DNA from: JAVVHH01 sp964657565
GTDB lineage: Bacteria; Pseudomonadota; Alphaproteobacteria; Acetobacterales; Acetobacteraceae
Direction of reading: 5' to 3'
Length of the DNA stretch: 64,000 bases
NCBI GenBank assembly: GCA_964657565.1
Contig: CAZZVQ010000005.1
Span: forward strand, 25,915-89,914
Shown here: piece after piece, positions 26,872-35,731 of the stretch
Layout: every line of letters starts with the position of its first letter
How positions within the stretch are numbered: the stretch's first letter is position 1
The notes under the pieces: model-generated
Database searches by the model: none
Seen by the model: only the letters and a program-made list of their open reading frames with translations
What the model was told of the DNA's origin: nothing
Made by a program: the position numbers and the translations under genes

Positions 26872-28836
26872 ATGTCCCAAACCAACCCGCTCGATCCGGT
26901 GACGTTCGAGGTCCTGAAGAACGCCTTCATCAGCGCGGTCGATCAGATGGCCGAGCAGATGCTGCGGACCTGCTACTCCTTCGTCATCTTCAACCGCGAC
27001 TTCTCCAATGCGCTGCACGATGCCAACGGGGACAGCGTCGCCCAGGGTAACGGCGACATCTCGGTGCATGTCGGCACGCTGCACTATACCTGCAAAGCGG
27101 TGATCGAGTTCTTCAAGGGGGACATGCATCCCGGCGACGTCTACATGATCAACGACCCATATGCTGGCGGCACGCATTTCAGCGACACGCGGTTGATCCG
27201 GCCGATCTTCGTCGCCGACGAGATCATCGGCTACGCGCAATCCAACGGGCACTGGTCGGATATGGGCGGTTCGGTGCCGGGCTCGTTCGACGTGATGGCG
27301 AAGGACATGTTCCGCGAGGGCATTCGGATCACGCCGGTGCGCATCTTCGACCGCGGACGGTTCTGCCGCGACGTGGCGCACATGATCGCGGCCAACACGC
27401 GCGACCCGGCCTCCATCATCGGCGACATGCTCTCGCAAGCCGAAGCGACCAACGTCGCGGCGCGCGAGGTGCTGCGCTTGGTCGACAAGTATAGCAAGGA
27501 GACGGTGGTCGCCGGCATGGCGGCGGTGCAGGACTATGTCGAGCGCATCGTGCGTCAGCGGCTGGCCGCGTTGCCGGACGGTTCGTGGGAGACGGTGGAT
27601 TACATCGACCGCGACGTGTCGGGCGGGGAGGGCATGATCCCCATCCACGTGAAGACCACGATCGCCGGCGACAAGGTCACATACGACTTCGCCGGCACGC
27701 ATCCGACGATCGGGTCGATCTACAACTCGGCGTTCGGCGCCACCTTCTCCGGCTGCGTCGCCGGCATGAAGACCTTCTTCCCCGACCTGCCACTGAATTC
27801 CGGGCTCTACCGGGTGATCGACGTCGTGGCGCCGCCCGATACGGTGGTGAGCGCCAAGTGGCCCGTCGCGGTCACGGGCTTTCTGATGCCGTTCGAGAAG
27901 ATCATGAACTCGATCTACGAGATTTGGTCGGGGATCATGCCGCATCGCGCGATCTCGTGCACCTTCAACATCGAGTATCTCCTGACCGGGGGCAACGATG
28001 CACGCAGCCCCGGCAAGCCGATCTTCATGTTCTATGACTGGCTGCCCGGGGGTTGGGGAGGGCGCAACGGGCGGGACGGCGCCAACGTCACGCAGGCGTC
28101 GTTCGGAACCGGGATGCTGTCCCAGCCAGTCGAAGGGCAGGAGCGCGGCGCGCCGATCCTGACCACGGAATTCGAAGTGGTGACCGATTCCGGCGGCCCC
28201 GGCAAATGGCGCGGTGGCGTGGGGGCGCGCAAGACCTCCATCTTACGCGAGGCGGAGAATACGGTGCTCTCCTACATCTGCGATCGCGAGCGGGCCGTGG
28301 TCTGGGGCACCAACGGCGGCCTGCCGTCGATCCCGCACGGTCTGACGCTGCGTCGCGCCGGCGCGGACGTGGATACCTGGCTCGGCTCGGTATTCTCGGA
28401 CATACCTCTTCAAAACGGCGATACCTTCAGCCGTCCCACCGCAGGCGGTGGCGGCTATGGCGACCCACTGGAGCGCCACCCCGAGCACGTCAAGGCCGAT
28501 GTCGTCGACGATTACGTCTCGATCAAGCGCGCTGCAAAGGATTACGGCGTGGTGCTCACCGTGATCGACAAGGATCTGTGCGAATACGAGATTGATCAAA
28601 CAGCAACCGACCGTCTGCGGGCGTCGATCCGGGCCGAGCGCAAGACGTGGTTCGAGGAGGCGCCGGAGGCGGTTGCGGCGAAATACCGCGCGGGTGAGAT
28701 CGACGCGATGGACGCGGTACGCCGATATGCCGTGATCCTCGATTGGGGATCGGGCGAATTGATGCCGAAATCCACCGACCAGTTCCGCGCGCAGTTCCGC
28801 AAGCGGTCCTTGTCCCACTGGAGCGAGTTGCAATGA
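26872..28836 (+). CDS. hyuB: Hydantoinase/5-oxoprolinase subunit B (HyuB, catalytic)
   Basis: A 654-residue protein of the hydantoinase B/oxoprolinase family, the catalytic partner of HyuA. The start ATG 26872 has GGAGG just upstream at 26860-26864. The conserved NDPYAGGTHFSDTRL block is near residue 95, and FIVF-like metal segments and the glycine-rich C-terminal GGGGYGDPLERHPE are present. Length is near the family norm (550-650). Its stop overlaps the start of the PxpA gene by 4 bases, so two different lactam-opening systems are translationally coupled here. Confidence 0.9.
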   Translation: MSQTNPLDPVTFEVLKNAFISAVDQMAEQMLRTCYSFVIFNRDFSNALHDANGDSVAQGNGDISVHVGTLHYTCKAVIEFFKGDMHPGDVYMINDPYAGGTHFSDTRLIRPIFVADEIIGYAQSNGHWSDMGGSVPGSFDVMAKDMFREGIRITPVRIFDRGRFCRDVAHMIAANTRDPASIIGDMLSQAEATNVAAREVLRLVDKYSKETVVAGMAAVQDYVERIVRQRLAALPDGSWETVDYIDRDVSGGEGMIPIHVKTTIAGDKVTYDFAGTHPTIGSIYNSAFGATFSGCVAGMKTFFPDLPLNSGLYRVIDVVAPPDTVVSAKWPVAVTGFLMPFEKIMNSIYEIWSGIMPHRAISCTFNIEYLLTGGNDARSPGKPIFMFYDWLPGGWGGRNGRDGANVTQASFGTGMLSQPVEGQERGAPILTTEFEVVTDSGGPGKWRGGVGARKTSILREAENTVLSYICDRERAVVWGTNGGLPSIPHGLTLRRAGADVDTWLGSVFSDIPLQNGDTFSRPTAGGGGYGDPLERHPEHVKADVVDDYVSIKRAAKDYGVVLTVIDKDLCEYEIDQTATDRLRASIRAERKTWFEEAPEAVAAKYRAGEIDAMDAVRRYAVILDWGSGELMPKSTDQFRAQFRKRSLSHWSELQ

Positions 28837-29561
28837 CGATCACGATCAACTGCGATATGGGCGAGGCGTTCGGGCTGTTCAAATGCGGCGACGACGCGGG
28901 GCTGATGCCGTTTACCTCGATCGCGAACGTCGCGTGCGGCTTCCATGCCTCCGATCCGAGCGTGATGCACAAGACGGTGCGGCTCGCCAAGGCGCATGGC
29001 GTGGCGGTGGGCGCGCATCCCTCGTTGCCGGATCTGCAGGGTTTCGGGCGCCGTGAGATGAAGATCGGCAAGGACGAACTCACCGACTGCATCATCTACC
29101 AGGTGGGCGCGCTCAAGGCCTTCCTCGACGCCGAAGGCATGACGCTCAACCACATCAAGCCGCATGGCGCGCTCTTCGGGATGGCGATCCGCGACGAGGC
29201 GATCGCCGAAGGAATCGCGAACGCCGCCGCGCTGTTCGGGGTGCCGATACTCGGCATGGCCGGCACGCTGCATGAGACGGTGTACACCGGCAAGGGCCTC
29301 GCCTTCGTGCCGGAATACTACATCGATCTCGACTACTCGGACGAAGGAACGTTGATCATCACCCGCGAGCACGACGCCAAGGACCCGGACGAGGCCGCGC
29401 GGCGTGCCGTCAGGGTCGCGCGCGAGGGATTGGCGACGTCGATCAGCGGTAAGCCATTCCCGATGCGCGCAGAAAGCTACTGCATCCATTCCGACACGCC
29501 CAACGCAGTGATGCTCGCCCACACCGTGACGACGGCTCTGAAGCCCTGGCTCGCTGCGTAA
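28833..29561 (+). CDS. pxpA: 5-oxoprolinase subunit A, LamB/YcsF family
   Basis: A 242-residue protein of the LamB/YcsF family, the PxpA subunit of bacterial 5-oxoprolinase, which hydrolyses lactams or carboxylated lactams. NCDMGEAFG at the N-terminus, NVACGFHASDP, GAHPSLPDLQGFGRR and IKPHGALF are the conserved metal- and substrate-binding segments. It overlaps HyuB by 4 bases. PxpB and PxpC are encoded further downstream, with a biotin carrier and a biotin carboxylase inserted between them and PxpA. Confidence 0.92.
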   Translation: MTITINCDMGEAFGLFKCGDDAGLMPFTSIANVACGFHASDPSVMHKTVRLAKAHGVAVGAHPSLPDLQGFGRREMKIGKDELTDCIIYQVGALKAFLDAEGMTLNHIKPHGALFGMAIRDEAIAEGIANAAALFGVPILGMAGTLHETVYTGKGLAFVPEYYIDLDYSDEGTLIITREHDAKDPDEAARRAVRVAREGLATSISGKPFPMRAESYCIHSDTPNAVMLAHTVTTALKPWLAA

Positions 29562-29601
29562 AGCCTGTCGCACACCGTCCAACGCCCGTCCGGAGTTGCT
29601 C

Positions 29602-29844
29602 ATGCCGACCCACACCATGCCCTGCCCGTTGCCCGGCACCTTCTACCGCAAGCCATCGCCCGACACGCCGGCATTCAAGGAGATTGGCGACCCGGTTGCG
29701 CCAGGCGAGACGATCGGTCTCATCGAGGTCATGAAGACGTTCACGGCCGTCACGGCTGAGGTGTCCGGCACCATCGCCGGGTTCCACGCGGAAAATGAAG
29801 ATGCCGTCATGGCCGGCCAGCCGCTTGTCGACATCGAGACCTGA
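29602..29844 (+). CDS. Minimal biotin/lipoyl carrier protein
   Basis: An 80-residue protein made only of a biotinyl/lipoyl hammerhead domain. The acceptor lysine is Lys45 in EVMKT, a variant of the usual EAMKM biotin motif; the matching half VSGTIAG supplies the second turn. GGAG at 29592-29595 supports ATG 29602; a TTG six bases earlier is unlikely. No proline/alanine-rich N-terminal part of a typical AccB exists. The biotin carboxylase gene begins 6 bases downstream, so it most likely carries carboxybiotin between that enzyme and PxpB/PxpC. Confidence 0.85.
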   Translation: MPTHTMPCPLPGTFYRKPSPDTPAFKEIGDPVAPGETIGLIEVMKTFTAVTAEVSGTIAGFHAENEDAVMAGQPLVDIET

Positions 29845-29850
29845 CCGTCC

Positions 29851-31239
29851 ATGGCTCTGGAAAAGGTTCTCGTTGCGAACCGGGGCGAGATCGCCGTCCG
29901 CATCGTCCGTGCGGTCCGTGAACTCGGCCTGCGATCCGTGCAGGTCTACAGCACGGCCGACGCCGACATGCTGGCGGTCCGCCTGGCCGACCAAGCCGTC
30001 GAGATCGGCCCGCCGCACGCTGCCAAATCGTATCTGAATGGCGAGGCCGTGCTTCGCGCGGCACAGCAAACCGGCGCCGATGCGATCCACCCGGGATACG
30101 GTTTCCTGTCCGAGAATGCATCCTTCGCCGCCTCGGTCGAAGCGGCGGGGCTGGTCTTCGTTGGCCCAACCGCGGACACCATCCGGACCATGGGTGATAA
30201 AGCTGCCGCGCGAGCCGCGGCCGTTGCGGCCGGCGTGCCCGTGGTGCCCGGCAGCGAGGGAGTGGTCGACGACCCTGACGCGGCCTTGGCGATAGCCACG
30301 CAGATCGGCTTTCCGATCATGATCAAGGCGGCGGCCGGCGGTGGTGGGCGTGGCATACGCGTGGCCCAGGATGCAGCCGAACTCGCGTCGCTGCTGCCGC
30401 AGGCGAGCGCAGAAGCCCATGCTGCATTTGGCGACGGCAGCCTCTATCTCGAGCGCTTCATCGGCCGGGCCCGCCACATCGAGGTGCAGATCCTCGGCGA
30501 CGGGCATGATGCCATTCACCTGCACGAACGCGAGTGCTCGCTGCAACGCCGCCGGCAAAAGGTATGGGAGGAAGCGCCGGCAACGGCGCTGCCCGACCAT
30601 GTGCGCACGGAACTGTGCGCCTCGGCGGTGCGGCTGGCCAAGGCCTGCTCCTATCGCGGCGCCGGCACTCTCGAATACCTCTACAATGACGAGACCGGCG
30701 AGTGGTTCTTCATCGAGATGAATACGCGCATTCAGGTCGAACATCCGGTGACTGAGATGGTCACCGGGATCGATCTCCTGCACGAGATGATCCGCATCGC
30801 GGGCGGAGAGCCACTCAGGTTCTCACAATCCGACATCGGTCGCCGCGGCCATGCGATCGAGGTGCGGATCAATGCCGAGGACCCGGCCCGGGATTTCAAG
30901 CCCTCGCCCGGCACCGTCAGAACGCTGACCGTACCGGGCGGCTTCGGCGTGCGGTTCGACACCATGCTGTACCCGGGGTGCAGCGTTCCCCCCTTCTACG
31001 ACAGCTTGCTCGGCAAGCTGATCGTGTGGGGTGACAGCCGCCAGGCCGCACTGGCGCGGCTGCGCAGCGCACTCGGCGAGCTTGTCGTGGACGGGCTCAG
31101 CACGACAGCGCCGCTGCATGCGGAACTCGCGCGCCACGCCGAGGTGATCGCGGGCCATGTGCACACCCGCTGGCTCGAAGCATGGCTCGCAACAGCCCCG
31201 CTCGCTCAGTCGACGGCCACCAATGGGAGGGACATATGA
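29851..31239 (+). CDS. Biotin carboxylase (AccC-like)
   Basis: A 462-residue ATP-grasp enzyme that carboxylates biotin with bicarbonate and ATP. VLVANRGEIAVRI at the start, HPGYGFLSEN, the glycine-rich loop AGGGGRGI near residue 162-169, and EMNTRIQVEHPVTE near residue 289 (metal and biotin site) are all present. The length is that of a free-standing AccC, not of a fused urea carboxylase. It is overlapped by the PxpB start (ATGA). Because no AccA/AccD carboxyltransferase genes are present and PxpB/PxpC follow, it probably serves a lactam- or urea-type substrate, not acetyl-CoA. Confidence 0.9.
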   Translation: MALEKVLVANRGEIAVRIVRAVRELGLRSVQVYSTADADMLAVRLADQAVEIGPPHAAKSYLNGEAVLRAAQQTGADAIHPGYGFLSENASFAASVEAAGLVFVGPTADTIRTMGDKAAARAAAVAAGVPVVPGSEGVVDDPDAALAIATQIGFPIMIKAAAGGGGRGIRVAQDAAELASLLPQASAEAHAAFGDGSLYLERFIGRARHIEVQILGDGHDAIHLHERECSLQRRRQKVWEEAPATALPDHVRTELCASAVRLAKACSYRGAGTLEYLYNDETGEWFFIEMNTRIQVEHPVTEMVTGIDLLHEMIRIAGGEPLRFSQSDIGRRGHAIEVRINAEDPARDFKPSPGTVRTLTVPGGFGVRFDTMLYPGCSVPPFYDSLLGKLIVWGDSRQAALARLRSALGELVVDGLSTTAPLHAELARHAEVIAGHVHTRWLEAWLATAPLAQSTATNGRDI

Positions 31240-32111
31240 ACGCGCGCTACTCATTCGGCGGAGACGAGCACATCTTCGTCGAGGTCAACGAAGCGATGTC
31301 GCTCGAAGCCTTCTTCACGAGCTTGTTTCTCTGCCGGGCGTTGAAGCAGAGCGCCATCAAAGGCGTCACCGAGATCTGTCCGGCAAACGCGTCGTTTCAA
31401 GTGAGATTTGACCCCGACATCATCGCGCCCAACGATCTGCTGCGAGAGATCAAGACGCTCGAAGCGCTAGCAGGCAAAGCGGAGCCCATACTCAAGACCC
31501 GCATGATCGAGATCCCGGTCTATTACGGTGACCCGTGGACGCATGAGACGCTGATGCGCTTTCGCGAGCGGCATCAAGAGCCCGGCGGCACCGACCTCGA
31601 CTACGCCGCCAAGATCAACAACTACGCCAATCCGGACGCGTTCATCGCGGCGCACCATGGTTCGCCATGGTTCGTGTCGATGGTCGGCTTCGTGGCCGGG
31701 CTGCCGTTCATGTATCAGATGGTGCCGCGCGCCCAACAGATCGAAGTGCCGAAATACCTCCGTCCGCGAACCGATACACCACGCCTGACGGTGGGGCACG
31801 GCGGTTGTTTCGGCTGTATCTACTCCGTGCGCGGCGCGGGCGGCTACCAGATGTTCGGCATCACGCCGATGCCGATCTACGATCCGAACCAGGCGATCAG
31901 CTACCTCAAAGGATTCATGATCTTCTTCCAGCCGGGCGATATCGTGAAATTCAAACCGATCGGGCGCGAGGCATACGACCAGGCCGTGCAGGACGTCGAT
32001 GCTGGACGGTTTGCCCCGGCGATCCGCGACGTCACCTTCGACCTGCGCGCGCTGAACAGAGACCCCGGCGCCTACAACGCTGAACTGGTTGGAGCCCTCC
32101 ATGGCCATTGA
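31236..32111 (+). CDS. pxpB: 5-oxoprolinase subunit B / urea-carboxylase-type carboxyltransferase domain (PxpB, KipI-like)
   Basis: A 291-residue protein of the allophanate hydrolase subunit 1 family. The core segments VGFVAGLPFMYQMV, PRLTVGHGGCFGCIYSVRG and GGYQMFGITPMPIYD match the first half of the urea carboxylase carboxyltransferase domain. It is about 60 residues longer than typical PxpB (about 220-240), through an N-terminal part with FGGDEHIFVEV. It overlaps the biotin carboxylase by 4 bases and the next gene by 11. With PxpC it would form the carboxyl transfer site. Confidence 0.88.
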   Translation: MNARYSFGGDEHIFVEVNEAMSLEAFFTSLFLCRALKQSAIKGVTEICPANASFQVRFDPDIIAPNDLLREIKTLEALAGKAEPILKTRMIEIPVYYGDPWTHETLMRFRERHQEPGGTDLDYAAKINNYANPDAFIAAHHGSPWFVSMVGFVAGLPFMYQMVPRAQQIEVPKYLRPRTDTPRLTVGHGGCFGCIYSVRGAGGYQMFGITPMPIYDPNQAISYLKGFMIFFQPGDIVKFKPIGREAYDQAVQDVDAGRFAPAIRDVTFDLRALNRDPGAYNAELVGALHGH

Positions 32112-33072
32112 GGTGCACAAGCCCGGTCTGGCGACGACGGTCCAGGACCTCGGCCGCCCCGGATACTATGATGTCGGCATTCCGCTTTCGGGCGCGATGG
32201 ACCGCTTCGCGCTCATCGCCGGCAATCTGCTGGTCGGCAATTCCGAGGACGCGGCAGCGCTCGAGATCGTGTTCCTGGGTCCTGAGTTGCGCTTCTCCGT
32301 CGATGCCATGGTCGCCGTCACTGGTGCGGATATGCCCGCCAGGGTCGATGGAACGCAGCAGCCCGCCTGGGAGTGCTTCCACATTCGCGCGGGCCAGACC
32401 TTAGCCTTCGATTTCCTCAAGCGTGGCGCCCGGGCATATCTGTGCGTGGCCGGCGGCATCGATGTGCCGATTGTGCTCGGTAGTCGCTCAACCTATGTCC
32501 TCGGCGCCTTGGGTGGCCACCAGGGCCGGGCGCTGCAGAAGGGAGATGTCCTGCCTCTCGGCAAGCCTGAGCGCATCGCTGCACCCGGCCGAGCGGTGCC
32601 CACGGCGCTCAGGCGCGGCGTCGTGCCCACCGAGACGCTCCGGATGCTGCCTGGATTGTACGAGCATCGCGTCACCAGGGAAGCGCTCGCCGGCTTCTTC
32701 GCCGATACCTGGAAGGTCGCGACCGAGGCCGACCGCATCGGCTACCGCTTCCGCGGCGGAACGAAGCTGACCTTCGTCGAGCGCGAGCCGCCGTTCGGGG
32801 CCGGCTCAGATCCCAGCAACATCGTCGATAGTTGCTATCCCTACGGTTCCATTCAGATGCCTGGTGGCACCGAACCGATCGTCTTGCACCGCGATGCCGT
32901 CTCGGGCGGCGGCTACTTCATGCTCGGAACCGTGATTTCCGCCGACATGGATTTCATCGGCCAGTTGCAGCCGCATTCACCCGTTCGCTTCGTTCCAGTA
33001 AGTCTGGAGAATTCGTTAGCCGCGCGCGCCGAATACAATGCGATGCTCCAGCTCCTGCGGAGCAAGTTATAG
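32101..33072 (+). CDS. pxpC: 5-oxoprolinase subunit C / carboxyltransferase domain (PxpC, KipA-like)
   Basis: A 323-residue protein of the allophanate hydrolase subunit 2 family. The opening VHKPGLATTVQDLGRPGYY and GIPLSGAMDRFAL are diagnostic, as is the RIGYRFRG segment. The start is ATG 32101, 11 bases inside the PxpB gene, with TTGGAG at 32089-32094. It equals the second half of the urea carboxylase carboxyltransferase. After it, 80 bases lead to the small gene and amidase. Confidence 0.9.
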   Translation: MAIEVHKPGLATTVQDLGRPGYYDVGIPLSGAMDRFALIAGNLLVGNSEDAAALEIVFLGPELRFSVDAMVAVTGADMPARVDGTQQPAWECFHIRAGQTLAFDFLKRGARAYLCVAGGIDVPIVLGSRSTYVLGALGGHQGRALQKGDVLPLGKPERIAAPGRAVPTALRRGVVPTETLRMLPGLYEHRVTREALAGFFADTWKVATEADRIGYRFRGGTKLTFVEREPPFGAGSDPSNIVDSCYPYGSIQMPGGTEPIVLHRDAVSGGGYFMLGTVISADMDFIGQLQPHSPVRFVPVSLENSLAARAEYNAMLQLLRSKL

Positions 33073-33152
33073 TTGCTCCGACGCGCCGCAGCGTTGGCTC
33101 GCCTGCGACTTCCCCGCACTGACGCCGATCGGCATCACGAGGATACAAGAGA

Positions 33153-33344
33153 ATGGACGCACAGTTCGAGGCCGCCATGCGCAACCTGCTCTGCGTGCGG
33201 CTCGGGTCACGCGCCGCTATAGAAGACCTGGCGGCGGCCGCCGCCGAATCGGCCCTGCTCACCCGCGAGGTGACGCAGCTGCGTCCGCTGCTCGGGCCGG
33301 CAGATCAGCCGGATGGTCTGCGAGCCATGCTCGACGCACCATGA
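33153..33344 (+). CDS. Small protein coupled to amidase, possibly AtzG/GatC-like
   Basis: A 63-residue protein, probably helical, with an alanine- and leucine-rich centre and no signal peptide. GAGG precedes the start at a relaxed distance, and its stop overlaps the start of the amidase gene (ATGA). Small partners of about 60-70 residues are known for amidase-signature enzymes, such as AtzG with AtzE and GatC with GatA. This sequence does not clearly match those families by eye, so the link rests on position and size. Function unknown. Confidence 0.55.
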   Translation: MDAQFEAAMRNLLCVRLGSRAAIEDLAAAAAESALLTREVTQLRPLLGPADQPDGLRAMLDAP

Positions 33345-34693
33345 GTCCAGCGCTTCACCACCTCGATATCGCCGGACTTGCGGCTGCCCTGCGGGATGGG
33401 CTCACGGCGCGGTGCGTGGCGGATGCCATGCTGGACCGCGCAGCCGCCTTGGACCCGGCGCTGCACGTCTTCGTCGAGCTTTGGCCTGAGGCGGCACGGG
33501 CGCGGGCTCATGCTCTGGATCAAGCCGGAGCCCGGCACCTTCCGCTCTGGGGCGTGCCGCTGGCGCACAAGGACATCTTTGCCCGGCCGCTTCGGCAGCC
33601 AAGTTGCGGCGTGGCCCATCCCTCCGGCTTAGCGCCGTTACCGCCCGCGCCGGTGCTCGAGTTGCTGGAGCGAGCCGGCAGCGTCGAGCTGGGGGCCGTC
33701 AACCTCGCCGAATTCGCCCTGGGCACTACCGGCACCAACGCGTTCTTCGGCAATGTCGGCAATCCTTGGAACCCCGCGCATTGCAGCGGCGCCTCGTCGA
33801 GCGGTTCGGCGGCGGTAGTCGCGGCGGGCATCACCTGGGGCTCGCTCGGGACCGATACCGGAGCCTCGTGCCGGGTTCCGGCAAGTTTCTGCGGCGTGGT
33901 CGGCTTCATGCCCACCCGGGGAGTGCTCCCCGCCGAAGGTGTGTTTCCGCTGGCGTGGTCGCTGGACACGGTGGGGCTGCTGGCGCGATCGGTGGAGGAT
34001 TGCGCATCGCTGTTTGCCGTTCTCCATGCGGCCTCTTCGCCGCCCCGCGGCCGCCCGGTGATCGGGGTGCCCCGGCAATATTACGGCGAGCACGCCGTGC
34101 CAGAGGTGCTTGCCGCCTGGCATGGCGCGGCGCGGGCGCTCGAAGCAGCCGGACATCGCGTCATCGAGGTCGACGTGATCGAGACACCGGAGATCCGCAC
34201 GCTGACCCGGTTGATCATGCGCACGGAGGCTGCAGCGGCGCACCGGCAGGCGATGCAGACCAGGCCGGAGAACTACCCGCTTGCCGTGCGCAAGTTCATC
34301 ACTGCCGGGGAGGGTCTGCTGGCGGTGGATTACGTGGATGCGTTGCGGCTGCGCGCTGTACTGCTGCGGCAGGCGCTTGCGGTAAACTTCGCCGAAGCTG
34401 ACGTGCTGCTCACGCCCACCTGCCCGATACTGCCACCACGGTACGACGCGATCGGCGACGCTGCCGACCCTGTGGCCTGGCGCGCCGTGGCCTTGCTGGC
34501 CCAGTATACCCAGCCTGCCTCCTATCTCGGACTGCCCGCACTGGCGGTGCCGTTCGCGCTGTCGCAGGCCGGGTTGCCGATCGGCGTCCAGTTGATCTCG
34601 CGGCCGCGCACGGAGACCACGCTGTTCGTGGCCGCCGAATCGCTGCAACGTTCCTGGCAGTCGCTGGCAGCCAGACCAGCATTCGCCGCATGA
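33341..34693 (+). CDS. Amidase (amidase-signature family)
   Basis: A 450-residue serine amidase. The Ser-cisSer-Lys triad is visible: Lys77 in LAHKDIF, the cis-Ser152 in SGASSSGSAA and the nucleophile Ser176 in GTDTGASCRVP. The spacing of 75 and 24 residues equals that in fatty acid amide hydrolase. The start overlaps the small upstream gene. In urea amidolyase an amidase of this family completes the work of the carboxylase, so its place after the biotin carboxylase-PxpBC genes is suggestive. The C-terminal allophanate hydrolase domain is absent, so the substrate may be a linear or carboxylated amide. Confidence 0.9.
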   Translation: MSPALHHLDIAGLAAALRDGLTARCVADAMLDRAAALDPALHVFVELWPEAARARAHALDQAGARHLPLWGVPLAHKDIFARPLRQPSCGVAHPSGLAPLPPAPVLELLERAGSVELGAVNLAEFALGTTGTNAFFGNVGNPWNPAHCSGASSSGSAAVVAAGITWGSLGTDTGASCRVPASFCGVVGFMPTRGVLPAEGVFPLAWSLDTVGLLARSVEDCASLFAVLHAASSPPRGRPVIGVPRQYYGEHAVPEVLAAWHGAARALEAAGHRVIEVDVIETPEIRTLTRLIMRTEAAAAHRQAMQTRPENYPLAVRKFITAGEGLLAVDYVDALRLRAVLLRQALAVNFAEADVLLTPTCPILPPRYDAIGDAADPVAWRAVALLAQYTQPASYLGLPALAVPFALSQAGLPIGVQLISRPRTETTLFVAAESLQRSWQSLAARPAFAA

Positions 34694-35724
34694 TCAAACA
34701 GGAACGAACGATGCCGCATGCAGCCTTATCCCGACGGACGCTGCTGACCGCCAGTGGTCTGGCTGCGGCCGGATTGCTGGCACGCGGGCAGGCCGCCGCC
34801 GGGCAGGACCTGCAGGACGTGGTCTATCTGACGCCGTTCGGCCAATTGCCCGGTTATGCGCCCGACTATGTCGGTGTCAGCAACGGGATCTTCGAGAAGA
34901 ACGGCATCAGAGTGCGCATCGTCGGCGGCAATGGCTCCGCGGCGGCGATCCAGCAGGTGGTGTCCGGCCAGGCGCTGATCGCCCGCACCGGCGGCATCGA
35001 CGTGGTGCGGGCCGTCTCCGGCGTTGGGGCGCCAGTGCGGGCCGTCGGCACCATCGCCCACACGACCACCTTCAAGGTGATCAGCAGCGCCGACGCGCCG
35101 ATCAGGGCGCCGGCCGATCTGGAGGGCAAGACCGTCGGCATCGTCTCGGCCGGCGGCGGGACGGAGAACTATCTCGACATCATGCTGGCGCGCGTGGGGG
35201 CCAAGCGGGCGTCGGTGAAGCGTCAGGTGGTCGGGAATTCCCCGGGCTCCTTCGAAATGGTCAAGCTGAAGCGGCTGGATGCCTTCATCGCCGATACGGG
35301 CGTGGCGCTGCAACTGCGCGCTCGCAACGAGCCGGTGTTCGTGCTGGACATCGATCCGTTCGCCTCGATCCCCGGCCAGGTCTACGTCGCGTCCGAAGAG
35401 GGCATCGCCAGGCATGCCGACGCCCTGCTCGCCTACCTGCGCGGGGTCAGCACGGCCATGCAGGCGATCGCCGCCGATACCTCCGGGGCGATGACGCTGA
35501 AGGCGATGCAACCCTTCAATCTGGCCGACCTCCGCGACCCGGTCGCAGCAATGAACGGTGTGCGGGCCGAGCAGCTTCTGTGGGAGGCGCGCGGCAAGGA
35601 GAGCCTGGTGAAGATCATCCCGTCCGCCTGGCAATCCGGCTGGCAGGAAATGGAAGCGGCCGGGCTGGCGACCGCGGGCGACCCATCGCGCGCCTACACG
35701 ACCGCGTTTTCCGACAGACTGTGA
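34690..35724 (+). CDS. ABC transporter solute-binding protein, NMT1/SsuA/TauA type
   Basis: A 344-residue binding protein with a probable twin-arginine signal: SRRTLL precedes a hydrophobic stretch ending near AAAG. The mature protein has YVGVSNGIFEKNGIRV and LEGKTVGIV, typical of the family that includes sulfonate, taurine and thiamine-precursor binders. ATG 34690 overlaps the amidase stop; ATG 34711 has AGGA 8 bases upstream and gives a more usual Tat leader, so it is an equally good start. It heads the importer completed by 35732-37260. Ligand unknown. Confidence 0.85.
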   Translation: MIKQERTMPHAALSRRTLLTASGLAAAGLLARGQAAAGQDLQDVVYLTPFGQLPGYAPDYVGVSNGIFEKNGIRVRIVGGNGSAAAIQQVVSGQALIARTGGIDVVRAVSGVGAPVRAVGTIAHTTTFKVISSADAPIRAPADLEGKTVGIVSAGGGTENYLDIMLARVGAKRASVKRQVVGNSPGSFEMVKLKRLDAFIADTGVALQLRARNEPVFVLDIDPFASIPGQVYVASEEGIARHADALLAYLRGVSTAMQAIAADTSGAMTLKAMQPFNLADLRDPVAAMNGVRAEQLLWEARGKESLVKIIPSAWQSGWQEMEAAGLATAGDPSRAYTTAFSDRL

Positions 35725-35731
35725 GTCCTGC

